From the NCBI GenBank assembly GCA_024686035.1, contig JAIBDW010000009.1, positions 1 through 40,159 on the forward strand: a stretch of 40,159 bases of DNA, given 5' to 3'. The notes under the pieces were generated by a model. It ran no database searches and was not told the DNA's origin. It saw nothing but the letters and a program-made list of their open reading frames with translations. Below, in pieces: positions 20,005 through 29,089 of this stretch (the stretch's first letter is position 1; each line of letters opens with the position of its first letter). The position numbers and the translations under genes are program-made. Source of the stretch: Oceanospirillaceae bacterium (lineage in GTDB: Bacteria > Pseudomonadota > Gammaproteobacteria > Pseudomonadales > Balneatricaceae).

Positions 20005-20156
20005 GCTTGAATAAGGCGCTTTGGCAGCGCGTGTGAAAATGTTTATTGGCAGATGCCTGGGCTTGATAGGTTAGGTGCGTTAGAGAGGGGCTTGATGATA
20101 TTTTTGTTCATTGGCTTTGAGTCTATAGCCTTAGCCGTCAATTTTTCACACGGATA

Positions 20157-20405
20157 TTAATTAAGATTTTCTTCACTAAGGTTTCTTTTTTTATTTAAGA
20201 TATACTTTCTAACGTAGCTTGCAAAGGTGCTGTACTGCACGGGCATCTTCCCTTTCTTGTGCAATATCCCCCACACCTCAGTCTGTAAGTAACCGGCTTC
20301 AAGCGCTGTTTGAATTTCATCGATTTGAGACAGAAATAATATACGTGCGTTACGTTTACCAAAACTATCTTCATGCTTTGATGTAAGCTCTTCTAGTAAT
20401 GTCAT
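20157..20405 (-). CDS. Small TraK-like (plasmid/ICE accessory) protein
   Basis: FLSQIDEIQTALEAGYLQTEVWGILHKKGKMPVQYSTFASYVRKYI resembles the core of TraK-family conjugation accessory proteins. Confidence 0.5.
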   Translation of the reverse strand: MTLLEELTSKHEDSFGKRNARILFLSQIDEIQTALEAGYLQTEVWGILHKKGKMPVQYSTFASYVRKYILNKKRNLSEENLN

Positions 20406-20439
20406 TGACTCACCTATATGATGAAATAATCTATGTCTA

Positions 20440-20760
20440 CAATCATTATAGTCAATAAATAATGGTTGTAAAACAGCTTAAAGCCAGTGAAATCAACAAC
20501 AAGTGTTATAACAAGCGAATATTGCGTCAAACTAAAGTAATATATGCTAATGTAGATATATTTAATTTAATTTGCTATATTCTTATGCTAAAGATCTAAT
20601 TAATTATATTAAAAACGCTTTGGCATATAAATTTTTTTTACAAAAATAAATACCTAACACTATTGTAATAATAAATAATATTATAGTGATATTAAAATAA
20701 TATTTTATTGATATGTGATTTATAATTTGTTTGAAATTTTTGTTATTAACATTTTAATCG
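20440..20760. other. Extremely AT-rich non-coding segment
   Basis: Long A/T runs (e.g. aataataaataatattatagtgatattaaaataatattttattg), no credible ORF; flanked by more balanced sequence. Confidence 0.7.
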
Positions 20761-21016
20761 GCTCCTAAAGTTAAAACCCCATTTTTACTAAGGCCGATGT
20801 CGAGTTTTTTTTTAGTCCCGCATAATATATTTTTTCCAGTGTTTTTATTTGAAGTGCATGGACTAAATGCCTATTGAGCTTGAAAATAAGTCATTTTATG
20901 ACTAAAAAGTCAAAATAGAGCCTGAACCTGCTGCAAAACAGCAACCTGTTAATTGGTCGTTTTGCACTGCTGCGCGTATTAATATGCATTTTGCGATTAG
21001 TGGATTTGAAAATAGG

Positions 21017-21091
21017 CCATTAGGGTAGGCGATCCCCTTTTCTGTTGCGTCACCGTTGTGGACTGGCCGGTGCCTACAACCTAATGGTGAC
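21017..21091. repeat. Overlapping imperfect inverted repeats
   Basis: CCATTAGGGTAGGC (21017-21030) pairs with GCCTAC-aa-CCTAATGG (21072-21087); GTCACC-GTTGTGG (21049-21061) pairs with CTACAAC-ctaat-GGTGAC (21074-21091). Confidence 0.7.
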
Positions 21092-21221
21092 ACAGCAAAG
21101 ATAGGCCTGAGGACTATCCCAACAAGGCTCAAGGCGCAGAGCTACCTCTTCATTAGAGTGAATGTGTTAGATATACTGGAAAATTAATAGACTATGGCCT
21201 ATTAAATGTGTGGGTAAGGTT

Positions 21222-22178
21222 TTAAAAATCACCTACCGGTGGCTTTAGAGGTTGGTCTTGCTGATCTGTTTGTTTTACTCCCACAAGCGTAGCCGATGAT
21301 GTTTGTCGAGCGGTATGCACAAAGTCGACAATGTACTGGGTGTCCGCTTGGTCACTGCGCACTGCCGCATAAAGCGTACACCAAATGCCTGTTTCACCCA
21401 TAGGCATAGCCGTTACATAGCCGCGGCTGCTATACTCTTCTAGTGCCCAGTTCGGTAACGCACACACCCCCCGATTACTGGCTACCAGTTGCATCATCAT
21501 TACCGTTAGCTCTGCATGCCTTATGGCGGCTGGCTCTACTTCTGCAGGGTCTAAAAACTGCACAAACACATCCAACATATCTTTATCTACGGGGTAGCAA
21601 ATAAGGGTTTGGTCCGCAATGTCTTGCGGCTCTATAAATGCTTTTTGGGCTAGTGGGTGGCGGTTGCTTACGGCAAGCACAGACTCGTAGCTAAACAACG
21701 GCACATAGCTAATGCCAGGCAAATCTTTGGGGTTGGCGGTAATCACAAGGTCTAGCTCACCACTGCGCAGTGCTGGCAGGGGGGCAAAATTAAAGCCACT
21801 GGCCAAATCTAGTTCTACTTCTGGCCAGTCAACTCGATAGCGATCTAAGCTTGGCATAAGCCACTGAAAGCAACTGTGGCACTCTATCGCAATATTAAGG
21901 CGGCCCACGGCACCTGCTGCCAAGCGGCCAAGCTCACGTTCAGTGTTGTTGATCTGCGGTAGCAAATCATCGGCTAGTAACAACAGCCTTTGCCCTGCTG
22001 TGGTGAATTCTACAGGTTTGGTTTTGCGAATAAATAGCTCTAAACCCAGTTTATGTTCTAGGTCTTTAATTTGATGGGATAAGGCAGACTGGGTGAGAAA
22101 CACTTTTTCAGCGGCCTCCACCAAGCTGCCAGTTTCTCTTAGGGCGGATAGGGTGCGTAGGTGTCTTAACTCAATCAT
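21222..22178 (-). CDS. metR: LysR-family transcriptional regulator MetR
   Basis: MIELRHLRTLSALRETGSLVEAAEKVFLTQSALSHQIKDLE HTH; IECHSCFQWLMPSLDRYR; LDLVITANP, typical of MetR. Confidence 0.9.
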   Translation of the reverse strand: MIELRHLRTLSALRETGSLVEAAEKVFLTQSALSHQIKDLEHKLGLELFIRKTKPVEFTTAGQRLLLLADDLLPQINNTERELGRLAAGAVGRLNIAIECHSCFQWLMPSLDRYRVDWPEVELDLASGFNFAPLPALRSGELDLVITANPKDLPGISYVPLFSYESVLAVSNRHPLAQKAFIEPQDIADQTLICYPVDKDMLDVFVQFLDPAEVEPAAIRHAELTVMMMQLVASNRGVCALPNWALEEYSSRGYVTAMPMGETGIWCTLYAAVRSDQADTQYIVDFVHTARQTSSATLVGVKQTDQQDQPLKPPVGDF

Positions 22179-22233
22179 TAGGTATATTTATATCTAGTGC
22201 TTTTCAGTTTAATACAAAGGCTAGGTTAGTGGG

Positions 22234-23160
22234 TTAGTGGGTTTGTGGGTGTAGCAGTAAAAATTCCATGAGGGCTTTTTGTGCATGCAAACGATTCTCT
22301 GCCTCGTCATACACCACGCTGCGCGGGTCATCAAACATATCGTGGCTAATTTCCAAGCCGCGATATGCCGGTAAACAATGCATAAACAATGCATCTGGTT
22401 GGGCCAAGTCCATAAGTGCTGGGTTGACTTGATGATTGTTAAAGGCTGCCTCACGAGCTTGCTTCTCGTCTTCTTGACCCATAGAGGCCCAAGTATCGGT
22501 CACCACTAAGTGGCTACCCACAACAGCGTGTTTGGGGTTTTGTATCAGCGTTACACGGTCTGCGTTACTGGCCATTAGTTGGGCATTGGGTAAGTAGCCG
22601 TCTGGGCAGGCGATATTAAGCTTAAAATCAAACTGTTTAGCGGCGTTCATAAATGAATGACACATGTTGTTGCCATCGCCGATCCAAGTGACGGTTTTGC
22701 CTTTAATGCTGCCACGGTGCTCGACAAAGGTTTGTATGTCGGCCAGCAGTTGACACGGGTGATAGTCGTCAGTAAGGGCGTTAATGACAGGCACTTTAGA
22801 ATGGGCTGCAAACTCTTCCACTTGCGCATGAGAAAAGGTGCGGATCATAATAATATCCACCATGCTAGAGATCACTTTGGCGCTATCTATAATAGGCTCG
22901 CCGCGGCCTAGCTGAGTGTCTTTTGAGGACAAAAATATAGCGTGGCCACCTAGTTGCGCCATGCCCGATTCAAACGAAACTCGGGTACGGGTGGATGATT
23001 TTTCAAAAATCATGCCCAGCACTTGGTTACGAAAAGGCTCGTACAGTGTGCCTTTTCGTCTAATTTTTTTAAGCTCTATGGCGCGATTAATCACCCAGTT
23101 GAGCTCATTTGGTGATAAGTCGAGCAAGGTTAAAAAGTGACGTGGTGAAGCGTGGGACAT
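22234..23160 (-). CDS. argF: Ornithine carbamoyltransferase
   Basis: [51 protein letters not shown]. Confidence 0.96.
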   Translation of the reverse strand: MSHASPRHFLTLLDLSPNELNWVINRAIELKKIRRKGTLYEPFRNQVLGMIFEKSSTRTRVSFESGMAQLGGHAIFLSSKDTQLGRGEPIIDSAKVISSMVDIIMIRTFSHAQVEEFAAHSKVPVINALTDDYHPCQLLADIQTFVEHRGSIKGKTVTWIGDGNNMCHSFMNAAKQFDFKLNIACPDGYLPNAQLMASNADRVTLIQNPKHAVVGSHLVVTDTWASMGQEDEKQAREAAFNNHQVNPALMDLAQPDALFMHCLPAYRGLEISHDMFDDPRSVVYDEAENRLHAQKALMEFLLLHPQTH

Positions 23161-23321
23161 GGATTATGGCCGCCTAAACAGGAAATAATACGGCGAATAG
23201 CTCATGCTTGCAAATATCCAAGCCTATATCCAGCCGATAAGCCCTATAAATAGCGTAAATAGTTAAATATAGGGGTAAATACTTTAACATAGAGCCGCTG
23301 TGGTGCCTTATTCACCAAATA

Positions 23322-23355
23322 ATACCTGACTAAATTGGTAGGATCGGTTTATAAT
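23322..23355 (+). promoter_or_regulatory. IscR type-1-like site overlapping the grxD promoter
   Basis: ATACCTGACTAAATTGGTAGGATCG (23322-23346) closely matches ATASYYGACTRWWWYAGTCRRSTAT; TGACTA (23327-23332), 17 bp spacer, TATAAT (23350-23355). Confidence 0.65.
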
Positions 23356-23435
23356 TGTGGTATTGAATGAGCTGCTTTTATTGTGTGCTCAAAAACTATC
23401 GAACTAAGTCATTAAATCCCAGCGAGACCAATACT

Positions 23436-23768
23436 ATGGACACATTAGCCACGATTAAAGAACAGATTCAAAGCAATGCTATTTTATTGTATATGAAAGG
23501 CACGCCTAAATTTCCTCAGTGTGGTTTTTCGTCACAAACTGTGCAAAACCTAATGAACTGTGGTGAGCGTTTCGCGTTTGTAAATATTTTAGAACATCCG
23601 GATATTCGCGCAGAACTGCCTAAGTATGCAAACTGGCCAACCTTTCCACAGTTGTGGGTGAGTGGTGAGCTTGTGGGCGGATGCGATATCATCACAGACT
23701 TAGCCCAGTCAGGCGAATTAGCTACACTTATTAGTGCTGCAGCCCCAAAAGAGACTGACGCAGAATAA
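23436..23768 (+). CDS. grxD: Monothiol glutaredoxin (Grx4 / GrxD)
   Basis: IQSNAILLYMKGTPKFPQCGFSSQTVQ with CGFS active site; WPTFPQLWVSGELVGGCDI. ATG 23436 is the likely start; the ORF track extends to 23367. Confidence 0.95.
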   Translation: MDTLATIKEQIQSNAILLYMKGTPKFPQCGFSSQTVQNLMNCGERFAFVNILEHPDIRAELPKYANWPTFPQLWVSGELVGGCDIITDLAQSGELATLISAAAPKETDAE

Positions 23769-23824
23769 TTAACATCTATACAAAAATACAAAACCCAATA
23801 ACTCACTCCAATAGAGGAAACACT

Positions 23825-24430
23825 ATGAGCGTATTAGTAGGCAAGCAAGCCCCAGATTTTACAGTACCCGCTGTATTAGGCGATGGTACCATCGTTGATG
23901 ATTTTAACTTTAGTGCGGCCACAAAAGGCAAATATGCTTTGGTTTTTTTCTATCCACTAGATTTTACCTTTGTTTGCCCATCAGAGCTTATTGCTTTAGA
24001 TCACCGCATGGATGATTTCAAGGCTCGCGGCGTGGAAGTGGTTGGTGTGTCTATAGACTCTCATTTTACTCACAACGCATGGCGCAACACGGCTATAAAC
24101 GACGGTGGCATTGGCCCGGTTAAATACACTTTAGCAGCAGACATGGCCCATGATATTTGCCGTGCTTACGATGTTGAGCTGGCTGATGGTAGTGTGGCTT
24201 ACCGGGGTGCGTTTATCATTGACCGTGACGGTCAAGTGCGTTCACAAATTATTAATGATTTACCTTTGGGTCGCAACATGGACGAATTGCTACGTATCTT
24301 TGATGCGCTTCAATTCCATGAAGAGCACGGTGAAGTTTGTCCAGCGGGTTGGACTAAAGGTGATTCGGGCATGACAGACTCACCTGCAGGTGTGGCGTCT
24401 TACCTAAGTGAGAACGCAGACAAGCTATAA
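23825..24430 (+). CDS. 2-Cys peroxiredoxin (AhpC/TSA family)
   Basis: FFYPLDFTFVCPSELIALDHR peroxidatic Cys, HEEHGEVCPAGWTKG resolving Cys. Confidence 0.95.
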   Translation: MSVLVGKQAPDFTVPAVLGDGTIVDDFNFSAATKGKYALVFFYPLDFTFVCPSELIALDHRMDDFKARGVEVVGVSIDSHFTHNAWRNTAINDGGIGPVKYTLAADMAHDICRAYDVELADGSVAYRGAFIIDRDGQVRSQIINDLPLGRNMDELLRIFDALQFHEEHGEVCPAGWTKGDSGMTDSPAGVASYLSENADKL

Positions 24431-24440
24431 GCCTTGTGAT

Positions 24441-24479
24441 AAAAAGCCTCGCTAATCCAATCTTTAGCGAGGCTTTTTT
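24441..24479 (+). terminator. Rho-independent terminator
   Basis: aaaaaGCCTCGCTAA-tccaatct-TTAGCGAGGCtttttt: 10 bp perfect stem and T-tract. Confidence 0.95.
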
Positions 24480-24665
24480 GTGCCTAAATGTTGCCTAAAA
24501 ACGATGTAATAGATCGTATCTCTATGTTAAATGGGTTTTAAATAAGTGTTTAATGGCTGGCCCTGGTTTATGCTTGGTTATCATCATTGCATAACGCCAT
24601 AGGGGTGGTTAAAATTACTATCTGTTATACCCTTCGCACTACCTACTTTTTATAAGGCACCTTGC

Positions 24666-25736
24666 ATGGCCACTACTCCTGCTAAAACGAGCCCAAAAGT
24701 CACTGAGGCCCCTGTGCCTATGCGTTTTGTTGGTCCCATGAAAATCAGCGCTCAAAAAAGCGTGGATGATGCATGGCAAGACAAACTATCAGTGCCGCTG
24801 GCGACCTATGAAATTCCTTTGTGGCATTCAGTAGGGCGGGGTGCCAGGCTGTCTACTTTGTGTGATGAAGGTATTAAAACCACACTGGTAGATGAACGCA
24901 TGACGCGCTCTATTTTACTAGAAGCAAAAGATGCAAGCCAAGTGCTAAATGCATGGCGATCTATCGAAATGCGCCAAGATGAAATGCAATTAATCGTGCG
25001 CCAGACCAGTCGTTTTGCCAAGCTGATCGACATGAATATGCAGATTGTGGCCAATTTACTCTATTTGCGTTTAGAGTTTAAAACCGGTGATGCCTCGGGC
25101 CATAATATGGTCACTAAAGCAGCAGATCGCCTTATGCAGTGGGTTTTGGATGAATATCCATCGTTGTCTTATTCATCTATTTCGGGTAATTATTGTAGCG
25201 ATAAAAAAGCCACGGCAGTGAATGGTATTTTAGGCCGTGGGAAATATGTGGTGGCAGAACTAAGCGTGCCAAGAAGCCTTTGTGAGCGCAAACTTCTGAC
25301 CACGCCTGAAAAAATAGTAGAGCTAAATATTAAGAAAAACCTATTAGGCACACTCATGGCAGGCGGCTTGCGCAGTGCAAATGCCCACTTTGCAAATATG
25401 CTACTTGGTTTTTATTTGGCCACAGGCCAAGATGCTGCCAATATTATAGAAGGCTCACAAGGCATGGTGCATGCCGAAGTGCGAGAAGGAGATTTATACT
25501 TCTCGTGTACCCTACCTAATATTATTGTAGGCACCATAGGCAATGGCAAAGGGTTAGATTTTGTGACTCAAAACTTGTCCAAGCTTGGGTGTTCTGAAAA
25601 GGCTGAGTCTGGCGCGAATGCGCGTCGTTTAGCCCAAATATGTGCGGCCACGGTGTTATGTGGAGAGTTATCTTTATTAGCAGCACAAACTAATCAGGGC
25701 GAGCTGATGCAAGCCCATTTAACGTTAGAGCGATAA
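24666..25736 (+). CDS. mvaA: Hydroxymethylglutaryl-CoA reductase
   Basis: GDASGHNMVTKAAD, SGNYCSDKKATAVNGILGRGKYVVAE, NAHFANMLLGFYLATGQDAANIIEGSQ, GTIGNGKGL. Confidence 0.92.
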   Translation: MATTPAKTSPKVTEAPVPMRFVGPMKISAQKSVDDAWQDKLSVPLATYEIPLWHSVGRGARLSTLCDEGIKTTLVDERMTRSILLEAKDASQVLNAWRSIEMRQDEMQLIVRQTSRFAKLIDMNMQIVANLLYLRLEFKTGDASGHNMVTKAADRLMQWVLDEYPSLSYSSISGNYCSDKKATAVNGILGRGKYVVAELSVPRSLCERKLLTTPEKIVELNIKKNLLGTLMAGGLRSANAHFANMLLGFYLATGQDAANIIEGSQGMVHAEVREGDLYFSCTLPNIIVGTIGNGKGLDFVTQNLSKLGCSEKAESGANARRLAQICAATVLCGELSLLAAQTNQGELMQAHLTLER

Positions 25737-26765
25737 ATGAACGATCAAACAAATCGCCGAAAACGGCAACATATTGAAGTGATTGGCAAAGACGAAGGCG
25801 TGGAGCGTAATGGCCGTTTTTTTGATGCTATGCACTTACAACATCGTGCTATGCCCCAGATTAACTTAGCCGATGTAGACCCTAGCATAGAGATCATGGG
25901 TAAGCGTTTAAGCTTTCCTTTACTTATTTCATCCATGACAGGTGGTGATGATAAGTTGGTGGAGAAGGTGAATCAACGTTTGGCCCAAGCAGCTCAAATT
26001 ACTGGCGTAGCCATGGGTGTGGGCTCACAACGGGTGATGCTAGAGGACAAAAAAGCGGCAGCGAGTTTTGACTTGCGCAAATATGCGCCCGATGCACTGT
26101 TGTTTGCCAACATAGGTGCCATACAGTTAAATAATGGTATAGGGCCGGATCAGTTGCAGCAAGCTATTGATGTGTTGGGTGGCGATGCTATTTTTTTACA
26201 CCTTAATCCATTACAAGAAGCGGTGCAGCCAGAAGGCGATACTAATTTTGCGAACTTGGCCCAAGCGATAGGCCATGCGCAAGCCAGCCTTAATGTGCCT
26301 GTAGTGCTTAAAGAAGTAGGTGCGGGGCTTAGTATTGCAGATATAGAGCTAGGTATGCGCCATGGTATCAAATGGTTTGACGTAGCAGGACGCGGCGGCA
26401 CATCATGGGCGCGTATTGAACAACAGCGTAGGCAAGATACGCATACTTTAGGTTTTACCTTACAAGATTGGGGTATTCCTACACCACTGGCCATGAAAAA
26501 TGCACGTCCTTACATGCAAGATGCAAATTTCATTGCCAGTGGTGGTTTGCGCAATGGGCTAGACTTGATAAAGAGTGTTATCATGGGCGCTAAGTTAGGT
26601 GGCGTCGCTAAACCGCTTTTAGGGCCAGCCATGGAATCTACTGATGCCGTTGTGGATACTATTGAAGCCTTGAAAAAAGAGTTTGTTACTGCCATGTTTT
26701 TATTGTCTGCAACTAGTGTAGACGATCTGTATTTAAACGATACATTAGTGCTTAGTGAAGGTTAG
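25737..26765 (+). CDS. fni: Type 2 isopentenyl-diphosphate delta-isomerase (FMN-dependent)
   Basis: RKRQHIEVIGKD, LISSMTGGDDKLVEKVNQRLAQAAQ, MGVGSQRVML, HLNPLQEAVQPEGDTNF, VAGRGGTSWARIE. Confidence 0.95.
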   Translation: MNDQTNRRKRQHIEVIGKDEGVERNGRFFDAMHLQHRAMPQINLADVDPSIEIMGKRLSFPLLISSMTGGDDKLVEKVNQRLAQAAQITGVAMGVGSQRVMLEDKKAAASFDLRKYAPDALLFANIGAIQLNNGIGPDQLQQAIDVLGGDAIFLHLNPLQEAVQPEGDTNFANLAQAIGHAQASLNVPVVLKEVGAGLSIADIELGMRHGIKWFDVAGRGGTSWARIEQQRRQDTHTLGFTLQDWGIPTPLAMKNARPYMQDANFIASGGLRNGLDLIKSVIMGAKLGGVAKPLLGPAMESTDAVVDTIEALKKEFVTAMFLLSATSVDDLYLNDTLVLSEG

Positions 26766-26816
26766 TTAAGACATCTGCACTTTGTTCAGTTTTAGCAGGG
26801 AAGATAGAGAAGTTAT

Positions 26817-27998
26817 ATGCCCGTTGGTATTGATGATATAAGTTTTTATACGACTAATTTTAGCCTTGATTTGCAAGAATTAGCCGCTAATAATGGCTCT
26901 GATGCCGCCAAATACACTGTTGGTATAGGCCAAGAGCGTATGAGTGTGCCTGGTGCCGATGAAGATGTAGTGACTATGGCCGCCAATGCCAGTATGGCTT
27001 TAATTGACGGCATGAGCGCCCGCGGCGAAGATCCACAGGCCATCACCACTATTTTGTTTGCTACCGAAACAGGTATAGACCAATCCAAGGCTGCAGGAGT
27101 GTACTTACACTCTTTGTTAAAGCTTGGCCCTCGTTGTCGCGTGGTGGAGCTTAAGCAAGCTTGCTATAGTGCCACTGCAGCTTTATTACTTGCCACTGCC
27201 TGGGTGGCTCGCAAACCTAAAGAAAAAGTTTTAGTCATTGCCTCAGATATTGCCCGTTATGAACGCCAATCACCAGGTGAGGCCACCCAAGGTTGCGGTG
27301 CAGTGGCGATGATCGTGAGTGCAAACCCAAGGCTGATAGAACTAGACCCAGAAACAGGTATTCATACAGAAGATGTGATGGACTTTTGGCGGCCTAATTA
27401 TCGTTCCACTGCGTTGGTTGACGGCAAGTACTCTACCAAGGTGTATTTGCGTTCTGTGCGAGCAGCCTGGCAAGATTTCCAGCACCAAAGCGATTTAACC
27501 TTTGGTGATTTTGATTATTTTTGTTATCACTTGCCGTTTAGTCGTATGGCACAAAAAGCCCATAACCATTTGGCTAATGGCAATGCCCACAAGCTTAATG
27601 CGAAAGCTCTAGATCAGCAAATTAGCGCCAGCCTTATGTATAACCGTATTACCGGTAATAGCTATACAGCTGCGATGTATATTGGCTTGGTATCTTTGTT
27701 GGACAATACTTCAGCTGATCTGGCGGGCAAACGGATTGGCTTCTTTAGTTATGGCTCTGGCAGTGTGGGTGAGTTTTTCACAGGCACTTTGGTAAAGGGT
27801 TATCAAAACATGCTCCACCAGCAAGCTCACCAAACTATGCTAGATGCTAGGCAGCCGTTAAACTATGCAGACTACCAAAAGATGTATGCCTTTGAAGTGC
27901 CTACAGATGGTGGCGATCATGTTTTTGAGCAGCAAACTAATGGCAAGTTTCGCTTAACGGGGATTAGCCAACACAAGCGCCTTTATCAGGTGCGATGA
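26817..27998 (+). CDS. mvaS: Hydroxymethylglutaryl-CoA synthase
   Basis: MPVGIDDISFYTTN, catalytic Cys in ELKQACYSATAALLLA, YHLPFSRMAQKAH, FSYGSGSVGEFFTG. Confidence 0.95.
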   Translation: MPVGIDDISFYTTNFSLDLQELAANNGSDAAKYTVGIGQERMSVPGADEDVVTMAANASMALIDGMSARGEDPQAITTILFATETGIDQSKAAGVYLHSLLKLGPRCRVVELKQACYSATAALLLATAWVARKPKEKVLVIASDIARYERQSPGEATQGCGAVAMIVSANPRLIELDPETGIHTEDVMDFWRPNYRSTALVDGKYSTKVYLRSVRAAWQDFQHQSDLTFGDFDYFCYHLPFSRMAQKAHNHLANGNAHKLNAKALDQQISASLMYNRITGNSYTAAMYIGLVSLLDNTSADLAGKRIGFFSYGSGSVGEFFTGTLVKGYQNMLHQQAHQTMLDARQPLNYADYQKMYAFEVPTDGGDHVFEQQTNGKFRLTGISQHKRLYQVR

Positions 27999-29089
27999 TC
28001 GACTTTGATGCCACCTATGTAAGCCCCTCTTCAGGGCCTTTTTGCACTCGTGCAAAGGTTCCAGGCAAGGTGATCATCAGTGGCGAACATGCGGTTGTTT
28101 ACGGCGCACAAGCCATCGCTTGTGCAATCCAAAAATATGCCTTTGCCAAAGTTACTCATAGTGATTTTTTGGGTGTGCATCTTAGGGTGAACGCATTTGG
28201 CATAGATCAGAAATTCACGCCCGCACAGCTACTTGCTGTGGCCCAAAAAACTCAACTAGCTCATCAACAATACACTCTTGGTTTAGGCTCTTTGAGCGAT
28301 GTGGTTGCTGCCCCGGATGCTTTTTTTGCAGCGGCCATAGGTGCTAGTGGCTTGGTAGATGTGCTCCAAAGTAGAGGTGGCTTGCTTATAGAGCTCAGCA
28401 CTAACCTAGTGGCTGGAGGTGGTATGGGTTCATCTGCTGCCTTGGTAGCGGCTATGTTAGCTGCTGGTTTTAAACATTTAGGCCAGCCTTTAAGTGCGGC
28501 TGAGCTAGTGCTCAAAACCACCCAAAGTGAACACTGGCAACACGGGCGTTCTAGTGGTTTAGACCCTTACGTGTGTGTGATGGGTGGCTTGCAGCAATAC
28601 CCACAGCGGGATCAGCACGATAAAACGCTTCAAAATGCTGCTCACATTCCACAAGCTTTAACGCTACCCCCATGTTTTTTGATTAGTAGCGGCAAGCCAG
28701 AAAGCTCTACAGGTGATTGCGTGGAATTTGTGAAACAACAAAATTTTCCAAAAAGTATGTGGCAAAAATTTAATACAGTGCAAGTAAACCTACTTACAGC
28801 CTTGCAAGAAAATCAACAACATAACCTGCGGGTTGCCATAAAGGCCAATCATCAATTACTGTGCCACATCGGTGTGGTGCCTAAGCAAGTGAGTGAGTTT
28901 ATTGCCACTATAGAAGCTCATAAAGGCGCTGCAAAAATATGTGGTGCAGGCGGTGTGGCAGGAGATGCGGCTGGTTTGGTTTTAGCGGTGGGGCTTGAGC
29001 AAAAAATGTTGGCCACTTTGTGTAAAGAGCAAGGCTATGAAATGCAAGCCATGCAACCAGATTTTGTGGGGGTGGCTTATGACAACTAA
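27995..29089 (+). CDS. GHMP kinase, probable mevalonate-pathway kinase (mevalonate kinase-like)
   Basis: KVPGKVIISGEHAVVYGAQAIACAI, VAGGGMGSSAALVAAMLAAG, KICGAGGVAGDAAGLVLAV; ATGA overlap with mvaS. Confidence 0.82.
   Translation: MIDFDATYVSPSSGPFCTRAKVPGKVIISGEHAVVYGAQAIACAIQKYAFAKVTHSDFLGVHLRVNAFGIDQKFTPAQLLAVAQKTQLAHQQYTLGLGSLSDVVAAPDAFFAAAIGASGLVDVLQSRGGLLIELSTNLVAGGGMGSSAALVAAMLAAGFKHLGQPLSAAELVLKTTQSEHWQHGRSSGLDPYVCVMGGLQQYPQRDQHDKTLQNAAHIPQALTLPPCFLISSGKPESSTGDCVEFVKQQNFPKSMWQKFNTVQVNLLTALQENQQHNLRVAIKANHQLLCHIGVVPKQVSEFIATIEAHKGAAKICGAGGVAGDAAGLVLAVGLEQKMLATLCKEQGYEMQAMQPDFVGVAYDN

Noticed and set aside
21017-21091. Integron attC site
   Set aside because: The palindromic structure is suggestive, but I could not find the GTTRRRY / RYYYAAC core pair at the ends and no integrase is visible.
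20902-21132. 76-aa minus-strand ORF (MSLVGIVLRPIFAVSPLGCRHRPVHNGDATEKG...)
   Set aside because: Coincides with the inverted-repeat region; reads like a spurious translation of a structured or dispersed repeat rather than a protein.
26150-26494. 114-aa minus-strand ORF inside fni
   Set aside because: Antisense to a strongly supported gene; composition typical of shadow ORFs. The same applies to the other antisense ORFs inside nrdA, mvaS, mvaD, polB and thrS.
28995-29078. N-terminal extension of the second GHMP kinase
   Set aside because: Lies within the coding region of the preceding kinase; the kinase-family N-terminus starts near 29079/29091.
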